The position numbers and the translations under genes are program-made. From Roseiarcus sp963832305 (GTDB lineage: Bacteria > Pseudomonadota > Alphaproteobacteria > Rhizobiales > Beijerinckiaceae), in NCBI GenBank assembly GCA_963832305.1, contig CAWHTU010000019.1, positions 1 through 64,000 of the forward strand: a stretch of DNA of 64,000 nucleotides. Reading direction: 5' to 3'. Each line of letters starts with the position of its first letter. Position 1 is the first letter of the stretch. Shown piece by piece: positions 29,897 through 39,165 of the stretch. The notes under the pieces are model-generated. The model was given only the letters and a program-made list of their open reading frames with translations, was not told the DNA's origin and made no database searches.

Positions 29897-31047
29897 GCAG
29901 ACATCGCGACAGGGGTTCCCGCGTGAGCCGCCGTGCGCTGGCGCTCGGCGCATGGCTGGCGTTGGCGGTCGCCGCGCCGCAGCCCGCGCTGCCCGCCACG
30001 GAGCCGGCGAGCTTCCTCGATGGAATCCACCGGCAGACCACCTTGTCCTCGACCGTGCCCGACAATGGCGATCAGAACCCGTACGCGATCGTGGTTGCGC
30101 CGGTCTCCGCGGGCTCGGTCCAGAAGGACGACGTGCTGGTCACCAATTTCAACGACGGCGGCAATCTGCAGGGACTCGGCACGACGATCGTCGATTACAA
30201 CCCGACGACCAAGAAACTCACCACCTTCGCCGCGCTGCCTCGCGACCTTGCGGGATGTCCCGGCGGCGTCGGCCTTTCGACCGCGATGACCATGCTGAAG
30301 TCCGGCTGGGTGATCGTCGGCAGCGCGCCTAGCGCCGACGGCACCACCGCGACCAGGGGCGCCGGCTGCCTCATCGTGCTCGATTCCAATGGCAAGGTCG
30401 CCGGTACGATCGCCAACGACAACATCAACATGCCGTGGGGAAACATGGCGGTGATCGACAACGGCGACACTGCGACCCTGTTCGTCAGCAACGCCGGCTT
30501 TGGCGTCGGGTCGCCGGAAGGCGATCCGCGCGTGGTCAATGAAGCGACGGTGTTGCGGATCAGGCTCTCGATCCCGGACGGCAAGCCGCCGGCGGTCGTC
30601 GATCAGACCGTCGTCGGCAGCGGCTTCGGCTCGCAGCCGAACAAGGACGTGTTTCTGGTCGGGCCGACCGGCCTTGCGCTCGGGGCCAACAACGCGCTTT
30701 ACGTCTCGGATGCGACCGGCAACCGGATCAGCGCGATCTGGGACGCCACGACCCGCGACCATAGCGCGGGCGTCGGCCGGACGGTGACCAAGGATGGCCT
30801 CCTGCAAACGCCGCTGGCGATGACGACGGCTCCGAACGGCCATCTGCTGGTGGTCAACGCGAAGAATGGCCAGGTGGTGGAAATCGATCCGGTCAGCGGC
30901 GAGCAGATCAAGGCGCGTTGGATCGATCCGAACAAGGCGCAGAAGCCGCCGGGCAGCGGCGACCTGTTCGGCATCGCCATGACCCCTGCGGGCGATGGGT
31001 TCTACTTCGTCGAGGACGAGTCGAACACCCTCGTGATCGCGCGGTGA
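29893..31047 (+). CDS. Secreted NHL/beta-propeller protein of the iron operon
   Basis: A 384-residue exported protein with a signal peptide after a basic start (ALALGAWLALAVAAPQPALPA). The mature part shows repeated propeller-blade strands (VLVTNFNDGGNLQGLG, LYVSDATGNRISAIWD, LLVVNAKNGQVVEIDP, GFYFVEDESNTLVIA), each blade about 45-55 residues, as in NHL/SMP-30-like proteins. No catalytic motif is evident. Four-base overlaps on both sides bind it into one operon with fbpC and the EfeB-type peroxidase, so a periplasmic role in iron or haem handling is inferred; it might scaffold the peroxidase or bind a ferric complex. Confidence 0.8.
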   Translation: MSRHRDRGSRVSRRALALGAWLALAVAAPQPALPATEPASFLDGIHRQTTLSSTVPDNGDQNPYAIVVAPVSAGSVQKDDVLVTNFNDGGNLQGLGTTIVDYNPTTKKLTTFAALPRDLAGCPGGVGLSTAMTMLKSGWVIVGSAPSADGTTATRGAGCLIVLDSNGKVAGTIANDNINMPWGNMAVIDNGDTATLFVSNAGFGVGSPEGDPRVVNEATVLRIRLSIPDGKPPAVVDQTVVGSGFGSQPNKDVFLVGPTGLALGANNALYVSDATGNRISAIWDATTRDHSAGVGRTVTKDGLLQTPLAMTTAPNGHLLVVNAKNGQVVEIDPVSGEQIKARWIDPNKAQKPPGSGDLFGIAMTPAGDGFYFVEDESNTLVIAR

Positions 31048-32348
31048 GCTGCCCTTTTCATCCGACGAGAGACGGCCCGTCACGGCGCGGACTGCTGGCA
31101 GGCGCCGGCGGATTGCTGGCCGGCGCGGGACTGGGAAAGGTCGCGCGCGCCGGGACGCCGGAGGCTCCCGCTCTAGCGCTCAAGGAAGCGTTCTTCGGCC
31201 AGCATCAGGGCGGCATCGCCACGCCCCCGCAGACCAACAGCTACTTCGTCGCCTTCGACCTCGTCGCCAAGACGGTCGGCGAGGTGACGACAATGTTGCG
31301 GCTGTGGACGGACGCCGCGCAGCGGATGACTGCGGGAGAGACGGCGCGCCCGTTGGGCGACGATGTGAGCATAGAGGGGCCGGACGGGGGATCGGCGCTG
31401 GGCCTTCCGCCGTCGCGGCTGACGATCACATTCGGCTTCGGCCCGGGGTTGTTCATCAAGGACGGCGTCGATCGCTATGGTCTCGCCGCCCGGCGGCCCG
31501 ACGCCTTCGTCGACCTGCCGAAATTCAACGGCGATCAATTGCAGCCCGCGCGGACCGGCGGCGACGTCCTGGTGCAGGCGTGCGCCGACGACCCGCAGGT
31601 GGTGTTTCACGCCCTGCGCGAGCTTGACCGGCTCTCCTACGGCGCGGGGCGGATCCGGTGGGCGCAGGCCGGCTTCCTGCCGGCGACTCCGCGCGGCGAA
31701 ACGCCGCGCAACCTGATGGGCTTCAAGGACGGCACCAATAATCCTCCGTTCGCCGGCGCTCCTCTGACGCCCGACGCGCCCCGAGGCTTCGACGATGTGG
31801 TGTGGGTCGGCGAGGAGGGTCCCGACTGGATGCGCGGCGGCAGCTATGTGGTGGCGCGGCGCATCAGGATTTCGCTCGATCATTGGGATCGAAGCGAGAT
31901 CGACTTTCAGGAGCAAGTGATCGGCCGGCACAAATATTCCGGAGCGCCAGTCGGCAAGTCGGCTGAGCACGATCTTCTTGACCTCGACCGCGTCGACAAG
32001 GACGGCAATCCGCTGATCGCCGACAGCGCCCATGCGCGGCTCGGCGCGGCTTCGGTCAATGACGGCGCGCAGATCCTGCGCCGGTCCTATTCCTACAACG
32101 ACGGGGTCAGCTTCACCGCCGAGCGCTGGCCGCCGTGGCGCCAGGGCATGCTTTACGACGCCGGACTGATGTTCGTGGCCTACCAGCGCGATCCGCGCGC
32201 GGGCTTCATCAAGATCTATGACAACATGTCGAAACTCGACGCGCTCAACCAGTTCACGACCCACACCGGCGGCGGCCTGTTTGCCTGCCCCGCCGGCGTT
32301 CGAGAGGGTGAATTCATCGGCCAGCGATTGTTCCAGCCCCGGGCGTGA
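31044..32348 (+). CDS. efeB: Tat-exported DyP-type haem peroxidase, EfeB/deferrochelatase-like
   Basis: A 434-residue protein with a Tat-type N-terminus (PSRRGLLAGAGGLLAGAG) and a DyP domain. The distal motif GFKDGTNNP carries the catalytic Asp; the proximal haem His is probably in SAHARLG, followed by ILRRSYSYNDG typical of EfeB. EfeB acts in the periplasm, using haem and peroxide to oxidise Fe2+ or to strip iron from haem. GTG start overlapping the propeller gene stop. In the classical system it accompanies EfeU and EfeO; here it follows fbpABC, so oxidised Fe3+ could be handed to FbpA. Confidence 0.9.
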   Translation: MSCPFHPTRDGPSRRGLLAGAGGLLAGAGLGKVARAGTPEAPALALKEAFFGQHQGGIATPPQTNSYFVAFDLVAKTVGEVTTMLRLWTDAAQRMTAGETARPLGDDVSIEGPDGGSALGLPPSRLTITFGFGPGLFIKDGVDRYGLAARRPDAFVDLPKFNGDQLQPARTGGDVLVQACADDPQVVFHALRELDRLSYGAGRIRWAQAGFLPATPRGETPRNLMGFKDGTNNPPFAGAPLTPDAPRGFDDVVWVGEEGPDWMRGGSYVVARRIRISLDHWDRSEIDFQEQVIGRHKYSGAPVGKSAEHDLLDLDRVDKDGNPLIADSAHARLGAASVNDGAQILRRSYSYNDGVSFTAERWPPWRQGMLYDAGLMFVAYQRDPRAGFIKIYDNMSKLDALNQFTTHTGGGLFACPAGVREGEFIGQRLFQPRA

Positions 32349-32531
32349 TCGCCGCGACGGCGGGTCCTGGCGTCATGGTTGCAAGCCAGCCGCCTCCGGT
32401 TCTTGGTGACAAACCGCGCCCTCGGGAGTAGATTCGCGCGCAGAGAGCCCGCGCGAGACTTCGCGACGTTACGTTCCTCTTCTGGCTGACGCCCGATTCT
32501 CGATGCGGCGTGAGTTGCATGGAGGATCGCC

Positions 32532-33452
32532 ATGACTTCCGCTTTCCACGTCTACTTCGGACCGCAGGCGCTTGCCGCGCCGCCGAAAGTGCGCTCCATC
32601 GGCCCGCACGACTGCTTCGCCGCGCTGAGAGAAGGCTTCGATGACTTTCTCGCGCTGCCGACCTATCCGGCCTTCGTCGGATTGTTTTATGCGGTGGCCG
32701 GAATCGCGCTTGTCGCGATGTCTTCATTCACCAGCGCCTTGCATCTTGTCTTTCCGCTCGCCGCGGGCTTCGCGCTGATCGGGCCGTTTGTCGCGATCGG
32801 TCTCTACGAGATGAGCCGCCGGCGCGAGCGCGGGCTCACCGTGAGAGGGCGCGACGCCTTCGCGGTCTTTCGCTCGCCCGCGCTGCCCTCGATCCTGACG
32901 TTCGGCCTGCTCCTGCTTGCGATCTTCGCCGCCTGGATCTTCGCCGCCGAACTCGTCTACGTTTGGCTCTACGGGCCCAATCCCCCGGCCGCGGCGCTTC
33001 CCTTCCTCACCGACGTGCTGACCACGGATCGCGGCTGGGCGCTCATCGTCGTCGGCGGGTTGGTCGGCTTTTGCTTCGCCGCGCTCGCGCTTTGCATCAG
33101 CGTGGTTTCCTTCCCGTTGATGCTCGACCGCGACGTCGGCCTGGTTCCCGCGCTCGAGGCCTCGCTAGAGGTAGCGCGCGCCAATCCGCTCGCGGTCGCG
33201 CTATGGGGCCTCATCGTTGCGCTGGCGCTCGTTCTCGGATCGCTGCCGCTTTTCCTCGGCCTCGCCGTGGTGATGCCAGTGCTTGGGCACGCGACGTGGC
33301 GGCTCTATCGAAAGGCGATCGAGCGCGATCCGGCGCATGAGGTTGCGGTCGAGCTCCCACGCAGCGAGGCCTTTGTCGAATCGCCGATTCTGCGGCCGCT
33401 GTGGATATTCCTCGACTGCCTCGAGGCGATGCGCGGGAAGGGCCGGACTTAG
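32532..33452 (+). CDS. DUF2189 integral membrane protein
   Basis: A 306-residue polytopic protein with about six membrane helices. The N-terminal VRSIGPHDCFAALREGFDDFLALPTYPAFVGLFYA and the mid-protein FPLMLDRDVGLVPALEASLEVARANPLAVALWG are hallmarks of DUF2189 (PF09955), common in alphaproteobacteria and of unknown function. ATG with GGAGG upstream. Convergent with tolB, with about 40 bases between stops. Confidence 0.85.
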   Translation: MTSAFHVYFGPQALAAPPKVRSIGPHDCFAALREGFDDFLALPTYPAFVGLFYAVAGIALVAMSSFTSALHLVFPLAAGFALIGPFVAIGLYEMSRRRERGLTVRGRDAFAVFRSPALPSILTFGLLLLAIFAAWIFAAELVYVWLYGPNPPAAALPFLTDVLTTDRGWALIVVGGLVGFCFAALALCISVVSFPLMLDRDVGLVPALEASLEVARANPLAVALWGLIVALALVLGSLPLFLGLAVVMPVLGHATWRLYRKAIERDPAHEVAVELPRSEAFVESPILRPLWIFLDCLEAMRGKGRT

Positions 33453-33494
33453 GCCGGCAAGCAGACTCGCTTTCGACGGGATCGCCGATCGGCG

Positions 33495-34814
33495 TCAATT
33501 CAACAGCGGACCCCACGAGGGATCGCTGGCGTAGCTCGGGGTCGGCACCAGGAACTCGGCATGGCCGTAAATGTCGGTCATGTAGATCTTCGGGCCGCCC
33601 GAGCCGCCGAAGTCGCGGAAAAACATGACGTAGAGGCCATTGGGCGCGAAGGTCGGGCCCTCGTTGTGGAAGCCCTCGACGAGGATCCGCTCGCCGGAGC
33701 CGTCGGGCTTCATCACCCCGATGCCGAAGGATTGGCCCTTGATGCGGGTGAAGGCGATGAGGTCGCCGCGCGGCGACCAGACCGGCGTCGAATAGTGGCC
33801 CTCTCCGAACGAGATCCGCTTGGCCGGGCCGCCGCCGGCGCTCATGACGTAGATCTGCTGCGATCCGCCGCGGTCGGATTCGAACGCGATCTGCGCGCCG
33901 TCGGGCGAATAGGTCGGCGACGTGTCGATCGCCGAGTTTTCGGTGAGACGAGTGGTGGAGCGGGAGCGCAAGTCCATGGTGTAGAGGTTGGTGCTGGCGC
34001 CGTCCGAGAGCGACATCACGATCTGCTGTCCGTCGGGCGAAAAGCGGGGCGCGAAGGTCATGCCGGGAAAATTGCCGACCGACTCGCGCTGTCCGGTCTC
34101 GAGATTGAGCAACGTCACTTTTGGGTCGCCGGCGCCGAACGACATATAGGCGAGCTGCTGGGCCGACGGCGAAAATTGGGGAGTGACGACGAGCTCTTCG
34201 CCGCCGCCGAGGACCTTCACGTTGGCGCCGTCCATGTCCATGATCGCGAGCCGCTTGCGCCGCTTTTCCTTCGGGCCGGTCTCGTCGACGAAGACGACCC
34301 GCGAATCGAAAAATCCCTTTTCGCCGGTGACGCGCGTGAACACCGCATCCGCGATCATGTGAGCGACCCGGCGGCCGTTCACTGCGTCGGTCGTGTACTG
34401 CTGGCCTGCGATCTGCTCGCCGGTCGCCGTGTCCCACAGCCGGAATTGCGCGGTGACACGCCCAGCGTCCTGACGCAGCACCCGGCCGGTCAGCACGAAC
34501 TGGGCGTTGGCCGCCTTCCACGCGTCCATGTTGGGCGCGGCGTCCGGATTGGCGATTGTTTCGGGGAAGTTCGCCGGGTTGAGCGGCAGAAGGAAAATCG
34601 AGCGGGCGAAATCTGCGGCGACGACGGCGCTGATCTTTCCGCCCGTCTCTTCGCCAGCGAACGGGGTCACGGCGATCGTGACCGGTTTGAAGTTGGCGCC
34701 CGCATGAACGTAGATGTCGCCTTCGGCGCGGGCGGGGGCGCCGGCGAGCGCTATCAAGCCGAGTGCAATGGTCGAGAGAGCGGAGCGGCGGGAGACGAAA
34801 CAGGAGGCGTTCAT
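33495..34814 (-). CDS. tolB: Tol-Pal system periplasmic protein TolB
   Basis: A 439-residue protein with a signal peptide (ALSTIALGLIALAGAPARA), an N-terminal alpha/beta domain (to about residue 170) and a six-bladed propeller of PD40/WD-like repeats such as PRFSPDGQQIVMSLSD and PTYSPDGAQIAFESDRGG. TolB links TolA to Pal and peptidoglycan during outer-membrane constriction at division. It is the last gene of tolQ-tolR-tolA-tolA2-tolB. The usual downstream pal is absent: the next gene is on the other strand. Confidence 0.95.
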   Translation of the reverse strand: MNASCFVSRRSALSTIALGLIALAGAPARAEGDIYVHAGANFKPVTIAVTPFAGEETGGKISAVVAADFARSIFLLPLNPANFPETIANPDAAPNMDAWKAANAQFVLTGRVLRQDAGRVTAQFRLWDTATGEQIAGQQYTTDAVNGRRVAHMIADAVFTRVTGEKGFFDSRVVFVDETGPKEKRRKRLAIMDMDGANVKVLGGGEELVVTPQFSPSAQQLAYMSFGAGDPKVTLLNLETGQRESVGNFPGMTFAPRFSPDGQQIVMSLSDGASTNLYTMDLRSRSTTRLTENSAIDTSPTYSPDGAQIAFESDRGGSQQIYVMSAGGGPAKRISFGEGHYSTPVWSPRGDLIAFTRIKGQSFGIGVMKPDGSGERILVEGFHNEGPTFAPNGLYVMFFRDFGGSGGPKIYMTDIYGHAEFLVPTPSYASDPSWGPLLN

Positions 34815-34854
34815 CGGGCGATCTCGTGGGACAATGACTTTTCGTCGCGCGGCG

Positions 34855-35373
34855 TCATCGACCGGCGACTTGCGGATTGAAGTGGATGGTTTTGGTTTTC
34901 CATTGCTCATAAAACGGCCGATATTCGACCGGCACCGGAAGCGGATTACAGGTCTGCACCGCAGCCATGACGCTCTTCGCCTGCGGCCTGAGGGCCGGGT
35001 CGGAAGGCGGGTTGACCAGCTTCGCCGGCTTGGCGAGCGAGCCATCCGGATTGTAGGCAAGGCGCACCTGCGCGACGTAGAGGTCGGCGTCGCCGGGACG
35101 GGGCGCCGGCTTCCAGCATCCGAGATAGGTCTTGATGAGCCAGGCTTCGAAGCCTGCCTGCTGCGCCGACGTCATGCGTGCGGGCGCTTCGACCGCGGCG
35201 GCCGCCTTCGGCTCAGCGGTCGCTACGACGGCGGGCAGCGGCGGCTTCGACGCCGCTTCGGGTGGAGTTTCGATCCGCGGCGGGTTGCCTGGCGGGATGT
35301 GCTCGTAGCCGTAGGCGCCGGCCGCGACTGCGACGAGCACAATTCCTGCAACCGGCTTGGAAACAAACAGCAT
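34855..35373 (-). CDS. Membrane-anchored stand-alone TolA C-terminal domain paralogue
   Basis: A 172-residue protein: an N-terminal hydrophobic anchor or signal (PVAGIVLVAVAAGAYGY), a short Pro/Ala-rich linker (about 30-65) and a TolA/TonB C-like domain. Its domain parallels the end of the upstream tolA nearly motif for motif: AWLIKTYLGCWKPAP, YVAQVRLAYNPDGSLAKP, LVNPPSDPALRPQAKS, and a final YRPFYEQWKTKTIHFNP. It lacks the TolA helical spacer. It lies between tolA and tolB in the operon and may compete with or assist TolA in binding TolB or Pal. The ATG at 35373 gives the anchor. Confidence 0.8.
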   Translation of the reverse strand: MLFVSKPVAGIVLVAVAAGAYGYEHIPPGNPPRIETPPEAASKPPLPAVVATAEPKAAAAVEAPARMTSAQQAGFEAWLIKTYLGCWKPAPRPGDADLYVAQVRLAYNPDGSLAKPAKLVNPPSDPALRPQAKSVMAAVQTCNPLPVPVEYRPFYEQWKTKTIHFNPQVAGR

Positions 35374-35440
35374 GGGCGTCAGCTCTCGTTTTTGGTTCTC
35401 ATGGAAGCGCCAGCTCGCGGCGACTTGGGGGGCGCGGCCG

Positions 35441-36377
35441 TCATCCTTGGCTATCTCGGGGATCGAAATGGATGGTTTCAACCTTCCATTGTTCGAAATA
35501 GGGCATGTATTCGGCGGGGACCTTCAGCGGGTCGCATTTCCGGACCGCTCGCATCGCGCTCTCCGCATGCGCGCGCCAGGCCCGGTCGGTCGGCGGATTG
35601 AGCAGAACCGGGCGCCCCGAGAGCGAACCGTCCGGATTGAAGATCACCCTGATTTGCGCGACATAGGTGTCGCCCTCAGGCGTCATCGGGGGTGGCGTCC
35701 AGCAATTGAGGTAGCTCTCGGTCAGCCACGCATCGAGCGCCGAGGCCATCGACATCGACATGTGGGGCGCATCGTGACGCGGCAGCCCTTGAGGCGTGAT
35801 GGCGGCCGTCTGGGTTGACGCGACAGCCATCGTTTGCGGTTTGCTCTGTCCGATGAGCCTTGGCGATCGTGTTCGGGTCGAAATTGTGCGTCGGCGGCTT
35901 CGGTTTCTCGGGCGCCGGCTCCTTCGGCCGCACCGGCGGCTCAACCGGCGAGTCCTGGATGGCGGCTTTCGGCGGGGAAGGCGGCTCGGGTCTTTGGGGC
36001 GGCATCGGCTCCGGGGTGGGCGGCGGCGTCGCTTCGGCCTTCGGAGGAGGCGGGGGCGGTGTTTCGGCCTTGGGCGGCGTGGGCGCGGGCTGGGGCGGCG
36101 GCGGGGGTGTAGGCTGCGGCGGCGTCGGCTCTGCGGACGCGCGCAGGTCGGCGGGCGGCGTCGGCGGGGTGGGCGGAGGCTGTGGCGCCGGCTTGGCGTC
36201 CTTCTCGCCGTTCATGACCTGGTTGAGCTCGCTCAACGATATCGTCTCGATCGGAATCGATTCCGGGCTGTCGTCGAATTGCGGGGCCCTGGCGAAGCCG
36301 AGCAGGAGCAGCGCCAGCACCGCGCCGTGGAGCGCGGCGGAGCCCGCAAAATTCGAATATGACCGCCGTTCGTCCAA
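35441..36377 (-). CDS. tolA: TolA energy-transducing protein (one frameshift)
   Basis: Read through a single frameshift near 35860 this gives about 311 residues: N-terminal membrane helix (YSNFAGSAALHGAVLALLLLG), a long Pro/Ala/Lys/Glu-rich spacer (PPTPPTPPAD, EPMPPQRPEPPSPPKA) and a C-terminal domain with AWLTESYLNCWTPPP, YVAQIRVIFNPDG and a final EYMPYFEQWKVETIHFDP. The spacer is Pro-rich instead of the usual KA-rich helix. TTG start 13 bases after the tolR stop. One missing base after FDPNTIAK restores the frame, so an indel error is likely. Confidence 0.9.
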
Positions 36378-36389
36378 CGCCGCTCCCGG

Positions 36390-36839
36390 CTATTGTTTGA
36401 TCGGCTCGGTGACGAGGGCCACCTTCTTGTACCCGGCGGTCGTGACTGCCGCCATGATCTCGGCCACTCGCCCGTATGGCACCGTCTTCGACGCGCGGAG
36501 GTAGATGCGCTGATCGACGTCGCTCTGTGACGCGGCCTGAAGCTTGGCGACCAGATCGCCATCAGCGATCGGCTCGTCCATGACATAAAGCTGCCCCTGC
36601 TCGTTGAGCGATACCGCGATCGGCTTGCGCTCGACATTGAGCGCGGTCGCGCTCGCCCGCGGCAGGTCGACAGAAACGCCGGTCGTCAGCAGGGGCGCGG
36701 CGACCATGAAGATGATGAGGAGCACCAGCATCACGTCGATGAACGGCGTCATGTTGATGTCCGCCATCGCGCCATAGCGCGGCACGCCGCGCCGGCCGCG
36801 ACCGTTCTTGCGTCCGCCGGCGACTGGAGTGATGGCCAT
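36390..36839 (-). CDS. tolR: Tol-Pal system protein TolR
   Basis: A 149-residue ExbD/TolR protein with a short cytoplasmic start, one membrane helix (NMTPFIDVMLVLLIIFMVAAP, with the conserved proton-path Asp) and a periplasmic domain ending AEIMAAVTTAGYKKVALVTEP. It pairs with TolQ to use the proton-motive force. ATG at 36839 after GGAG-like sequence; 19 bases after tolQ. Confidence 0.95.
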   Translation of the reverse strand: MAITPVAGGRKNGRGRRGVPRYGAMADINMTPFIDVMLVLLIIFMVAAPLLTTGVSVDLPRASATALNVERKPIAVSLNEQGQLYVMDEPIADGDLVAKLQAASQSDVDQRIYLRASKTVPYGRVAEIMAAVTTAGYKKVALVTEPIKQ

Positions 36840-36858
36840 CGCGTCGCTCCTTTCGCCT

Positions 36859-37584
36859 TCAGGAGACTTTTTCGACCGACAGATGATGATCGATCTGCCG
36901 GGAAAGGATCGATGAGAACTCGTCGGCGAAGCTCTCAAGTCGCGCCTGGGCCTTGGCGACGTCGCCCTGAAGCTTGTTGTAGGCGATCAAAGCCGGAATG
37001 GCGGCGAAGAGGCCGATCGCCGTCGCCAGAAGCGCCTCGGCAATGCCGGGCGCGACGACGGCGAGCGAGGTGTTCTTCGACGCCGCGATCGACTGGAACG
37101 AGTTCATGATGCCGAACACGGTGCCGAACAGGCCGATGAACGGTCCGGCCGAGGCGATCGTGGCCAGGACCAGGAGATTGGATTCGAGCCGCTCGACCTC
37201 GCGGGCGATCGAGACGTCAAGCACCTTGTCGATGCGCGCGTGAAGGCCGCGGAACGAACCGGCCGCCTGCTGGAACGACCGCTTCCACTCCCGCATCGCC
37301 GCGACGAACAGCGCCGCCGCGCCGCTGTTGTTGGGCTGACTCGAGAGTGAGGTGTAGAGCTCCTCGAGCGATTGGCCCGACCAGAAGATCGTCTCGAAAT
37401 TCTCCATCTCGCTCTTGAATTTGTGAAACAGGCGGGTCTTGTCGAAAATGATCGTCCAGCACCAGAGCGAAGCGAGGAACAGACCGAGCATCACGGCCTT
37501 GACGACGATGTGGGCCGACCAGAACATCTCGAAGATGCTGGTTTCCGGAGTCGCGGCCGCGGCGGCTACGTCGGCTGGGTTCAT
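36859..37584 (-). CDS. tolQ: Tol-Pal system protein TolQ
   Basis: A 241-residue MotA/TolQ/ExbB family proton channel with three membrane segments (near 18-40, about 130-155 and 165-195), including GPFIGLFGTVFGIMNSF and LLATAIGLFAAIPALIAYNKL, where conserved residues line the channel. First gene of the tol operon. ybgC is not upstream; instead there is a 340-base gap before the divergent puuD. Confidence 0.95.
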   Translation of the reverse strand: MNPADVAAAAATPETSIFEMFWSAHIVVKAVMLGLFLASLWCWTIIFDKTRLFHKFKSEMENFETIFWSGQSLEELYTSLSSQPNNSGAAALFVAAMREWKRSFQQAAGSFRGLHARIDKVLDVSIAREVERLESNLLVLATIASAGPFIGLFGTVFGIMNSFQSIAASKNTSLAVVAPGIAEALLATAIGLFAAIPALIAYNKLQGDVAKAQARLESFADEFSSILSRQIDHHLSVEKVS

Positions 37585-37923
37585 CGGAGGAGGCAACCTT
37601 TTGTTGGGCGGACGGAATCGCGCGGCCACGGCGGGAAAACGGGATCGGGCCGGGGTCTGCGCCGCAAATCGGCCAAAACTTGGGCTTTTGCCGGACGCCG
37701 GAAAAGCCTGTCTTTCTCGCGGCTGATTAAGACTCTGATAGGGTTAAAGGCGGGTTACTCTGGGAAATGCCGCCATTGGCGAGCGGCGAATTCCTAAGGC
37801 GCGTCGCGGCGCGTTTGACCCTCCCGGCGGAAAACGCTCGCCTGCATCCCTACCCAAACCGCGCCGCCGGCTTTATCGTGATCTTGCCCGGCGCGATCCG
37901 ATCGTGCGGCGGAGTGAGGATAG
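37585..37923. other. Divergent intergenic region tolQ / puuD
   Basis: About 340 bases between two divergent genes, presumably holding both promoters. An open frame spans part of it, but the translation (PPLASGEFLRRVAARLT...) has no family match or good initiation region. A moderately AT-rich stretch around 37690-37760 is the most likely promoter position. Nothing else is recognisable. Confidence 0.4.
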
Positions 37924-39165
37924 ATGGGGGCTCTGGAGACTTTCGGCTGGGAATGGGGCTCGGCGCTGATCCGCTGGCTCCACGTGACCGCGGCGATCGC
38001 GTGGATCGGCGGATCGTTCTTTTTCATGCATCTCGACGCCAGCTTGCGCAAACAGGCCGCGGACGATCCGGCGCTGGCAGGGGTGTCGTGGCAGGTGCAT
38101 GGCGGCGGATTCTACGAGATGCGAAAGTATCTCCTTGCTCCCCCATCGCTGCCCGAGCACCTCATCTGGCACAAGTGGCAGTCCTACTGGACCTGGATGA
38201 GCGGCTTCGCGCTGCTCTGCTGGGTCTACTACGGCCAATCGCAGCTTTATCTGATCGATCCGGCCGTGATGGCGCTCGAGCCCTGGCAGGCGGCGGCGAT
38301 CGGGATCGTGGCGCTGGCGCTCGGCTGGATCGTCTACGACCTCCTGTGCCGTTCGCCGCTCGCGAACAACGAACCGCTGCTTGCCGTCGTCGGCTTCGGC
38401 TATGTGGTGGCGACGAGCTGGGTCTTCAGTCTGTTCTTTTCCGGACGCGGCGCGCTCATCCATACCGGCGCGCTCATGGCGACGATCATGACCGCCAACG
38501 TGTTCTTCGTCATCATGCCGAACCAGCGCAAGAGCGTCGCCGCGCTGATGGCCGGGCAGAAGCCCGATCCGAAATGGGTCAAGAGCTCGAAGGTGCGCTC
38601 GACCCACAACAATTACATCACCCTGCCGGTGCTGTTCCTGATGCTGTCGAACCACTACCCGTCGACCTTTTCCAATGCGCGGGTCATTCCGGCGATCGTC
38701 ACCTGCATCATCGTCGCCGGCGCGCTGGTGCGCTATTTCTACAACGTCTGGCATCTCGATCACGATCGTGCGCCGTGGTGGGCATGGGGAGTGGCGGCGT
38801 TCGCGGTCCTTTGCGCCTTCGGCTTCGCCGCCACGGCTTCACCCGGCATGCGCTCGCTCATGGGGCTCGCGGATCTTCCGGCCGAGACCGCGAGCCTCGA
38901 TGAGCCAAAGGCGCCGCAGGAGGTTGTCGACATTGTGCAGACCCGCTGCATGATGTGCCACGCGGCTCAGCCGATGGACTGGATCGGCGAGGCGCCAAAA
39001 GGCGTCCTGCTCGATACGCCAGAGCACATCGCGCGCTTCGCCGCGGCCATCCGGCAGCAGGCGGTTCTGACCCACGCAATGCCGCCCAACAACTTCAGCC
39101 AGATGACGGATGACGAGCGGAAGACGTTGGCGCGCTGGCTCGGTGTCGAGACGGCGCAGAACTGA
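37924..39165 (+). CDS. puuD: Membrane-bound urate oxidase (urate hydroxylase) PuuD
   Basis: A 413-residue protein with about eight membrane helices (WLHVTAAIAWIGGSFFFMHLDAS at the start) and a C-terminal cytochrome c-like domain with the haem-binding CMMCH motif near residue 340. This architecture defines PuuD, which hydroxylates urate to 5-hydroxyisourate in the purine catabolic pathway and passes electrons to the respiratory chain through its c-type domain. It overlaps the following amidohydrolase gene by one base (TGATG). Length and motif order fit the family. Confidence 0.93.
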   Translation: MGALETFGWEWGSALIRWLHVTAAIAWIGGSFFFMHLDASLRKQAADDPALAGVSWQVHGGGFYEMRKYLLAPPSLPEHLIWHKWQSYWTWMSGFALLCWVYYGQSQLYLIDPAVMALEPWQAAAIGIVALALGWIVYDLLCRSPLANNEPLLAVVGFGYVVATSWVFSLFFSGRGALIHTGALMATIMTANVFFVIMPNQRKSVAALMAGQKPDPKWVKSSKVRSTHNNYITLPVLFLMLSNHYPSTFSNARVIPAIVTCIIVAGALVRYFYNVWHLDHDRAPWWAWGVAAFAVLCAFGFAATASPGMRSLMGLADLPAETASLDEPKAPQEVVDIVQTRCMMCHAAQPMDWIGEAPKGVLLDTPEHIARFAAAIRQQAVLTHAMPPNNFSQMTDDERKTLARWLGVETAQN

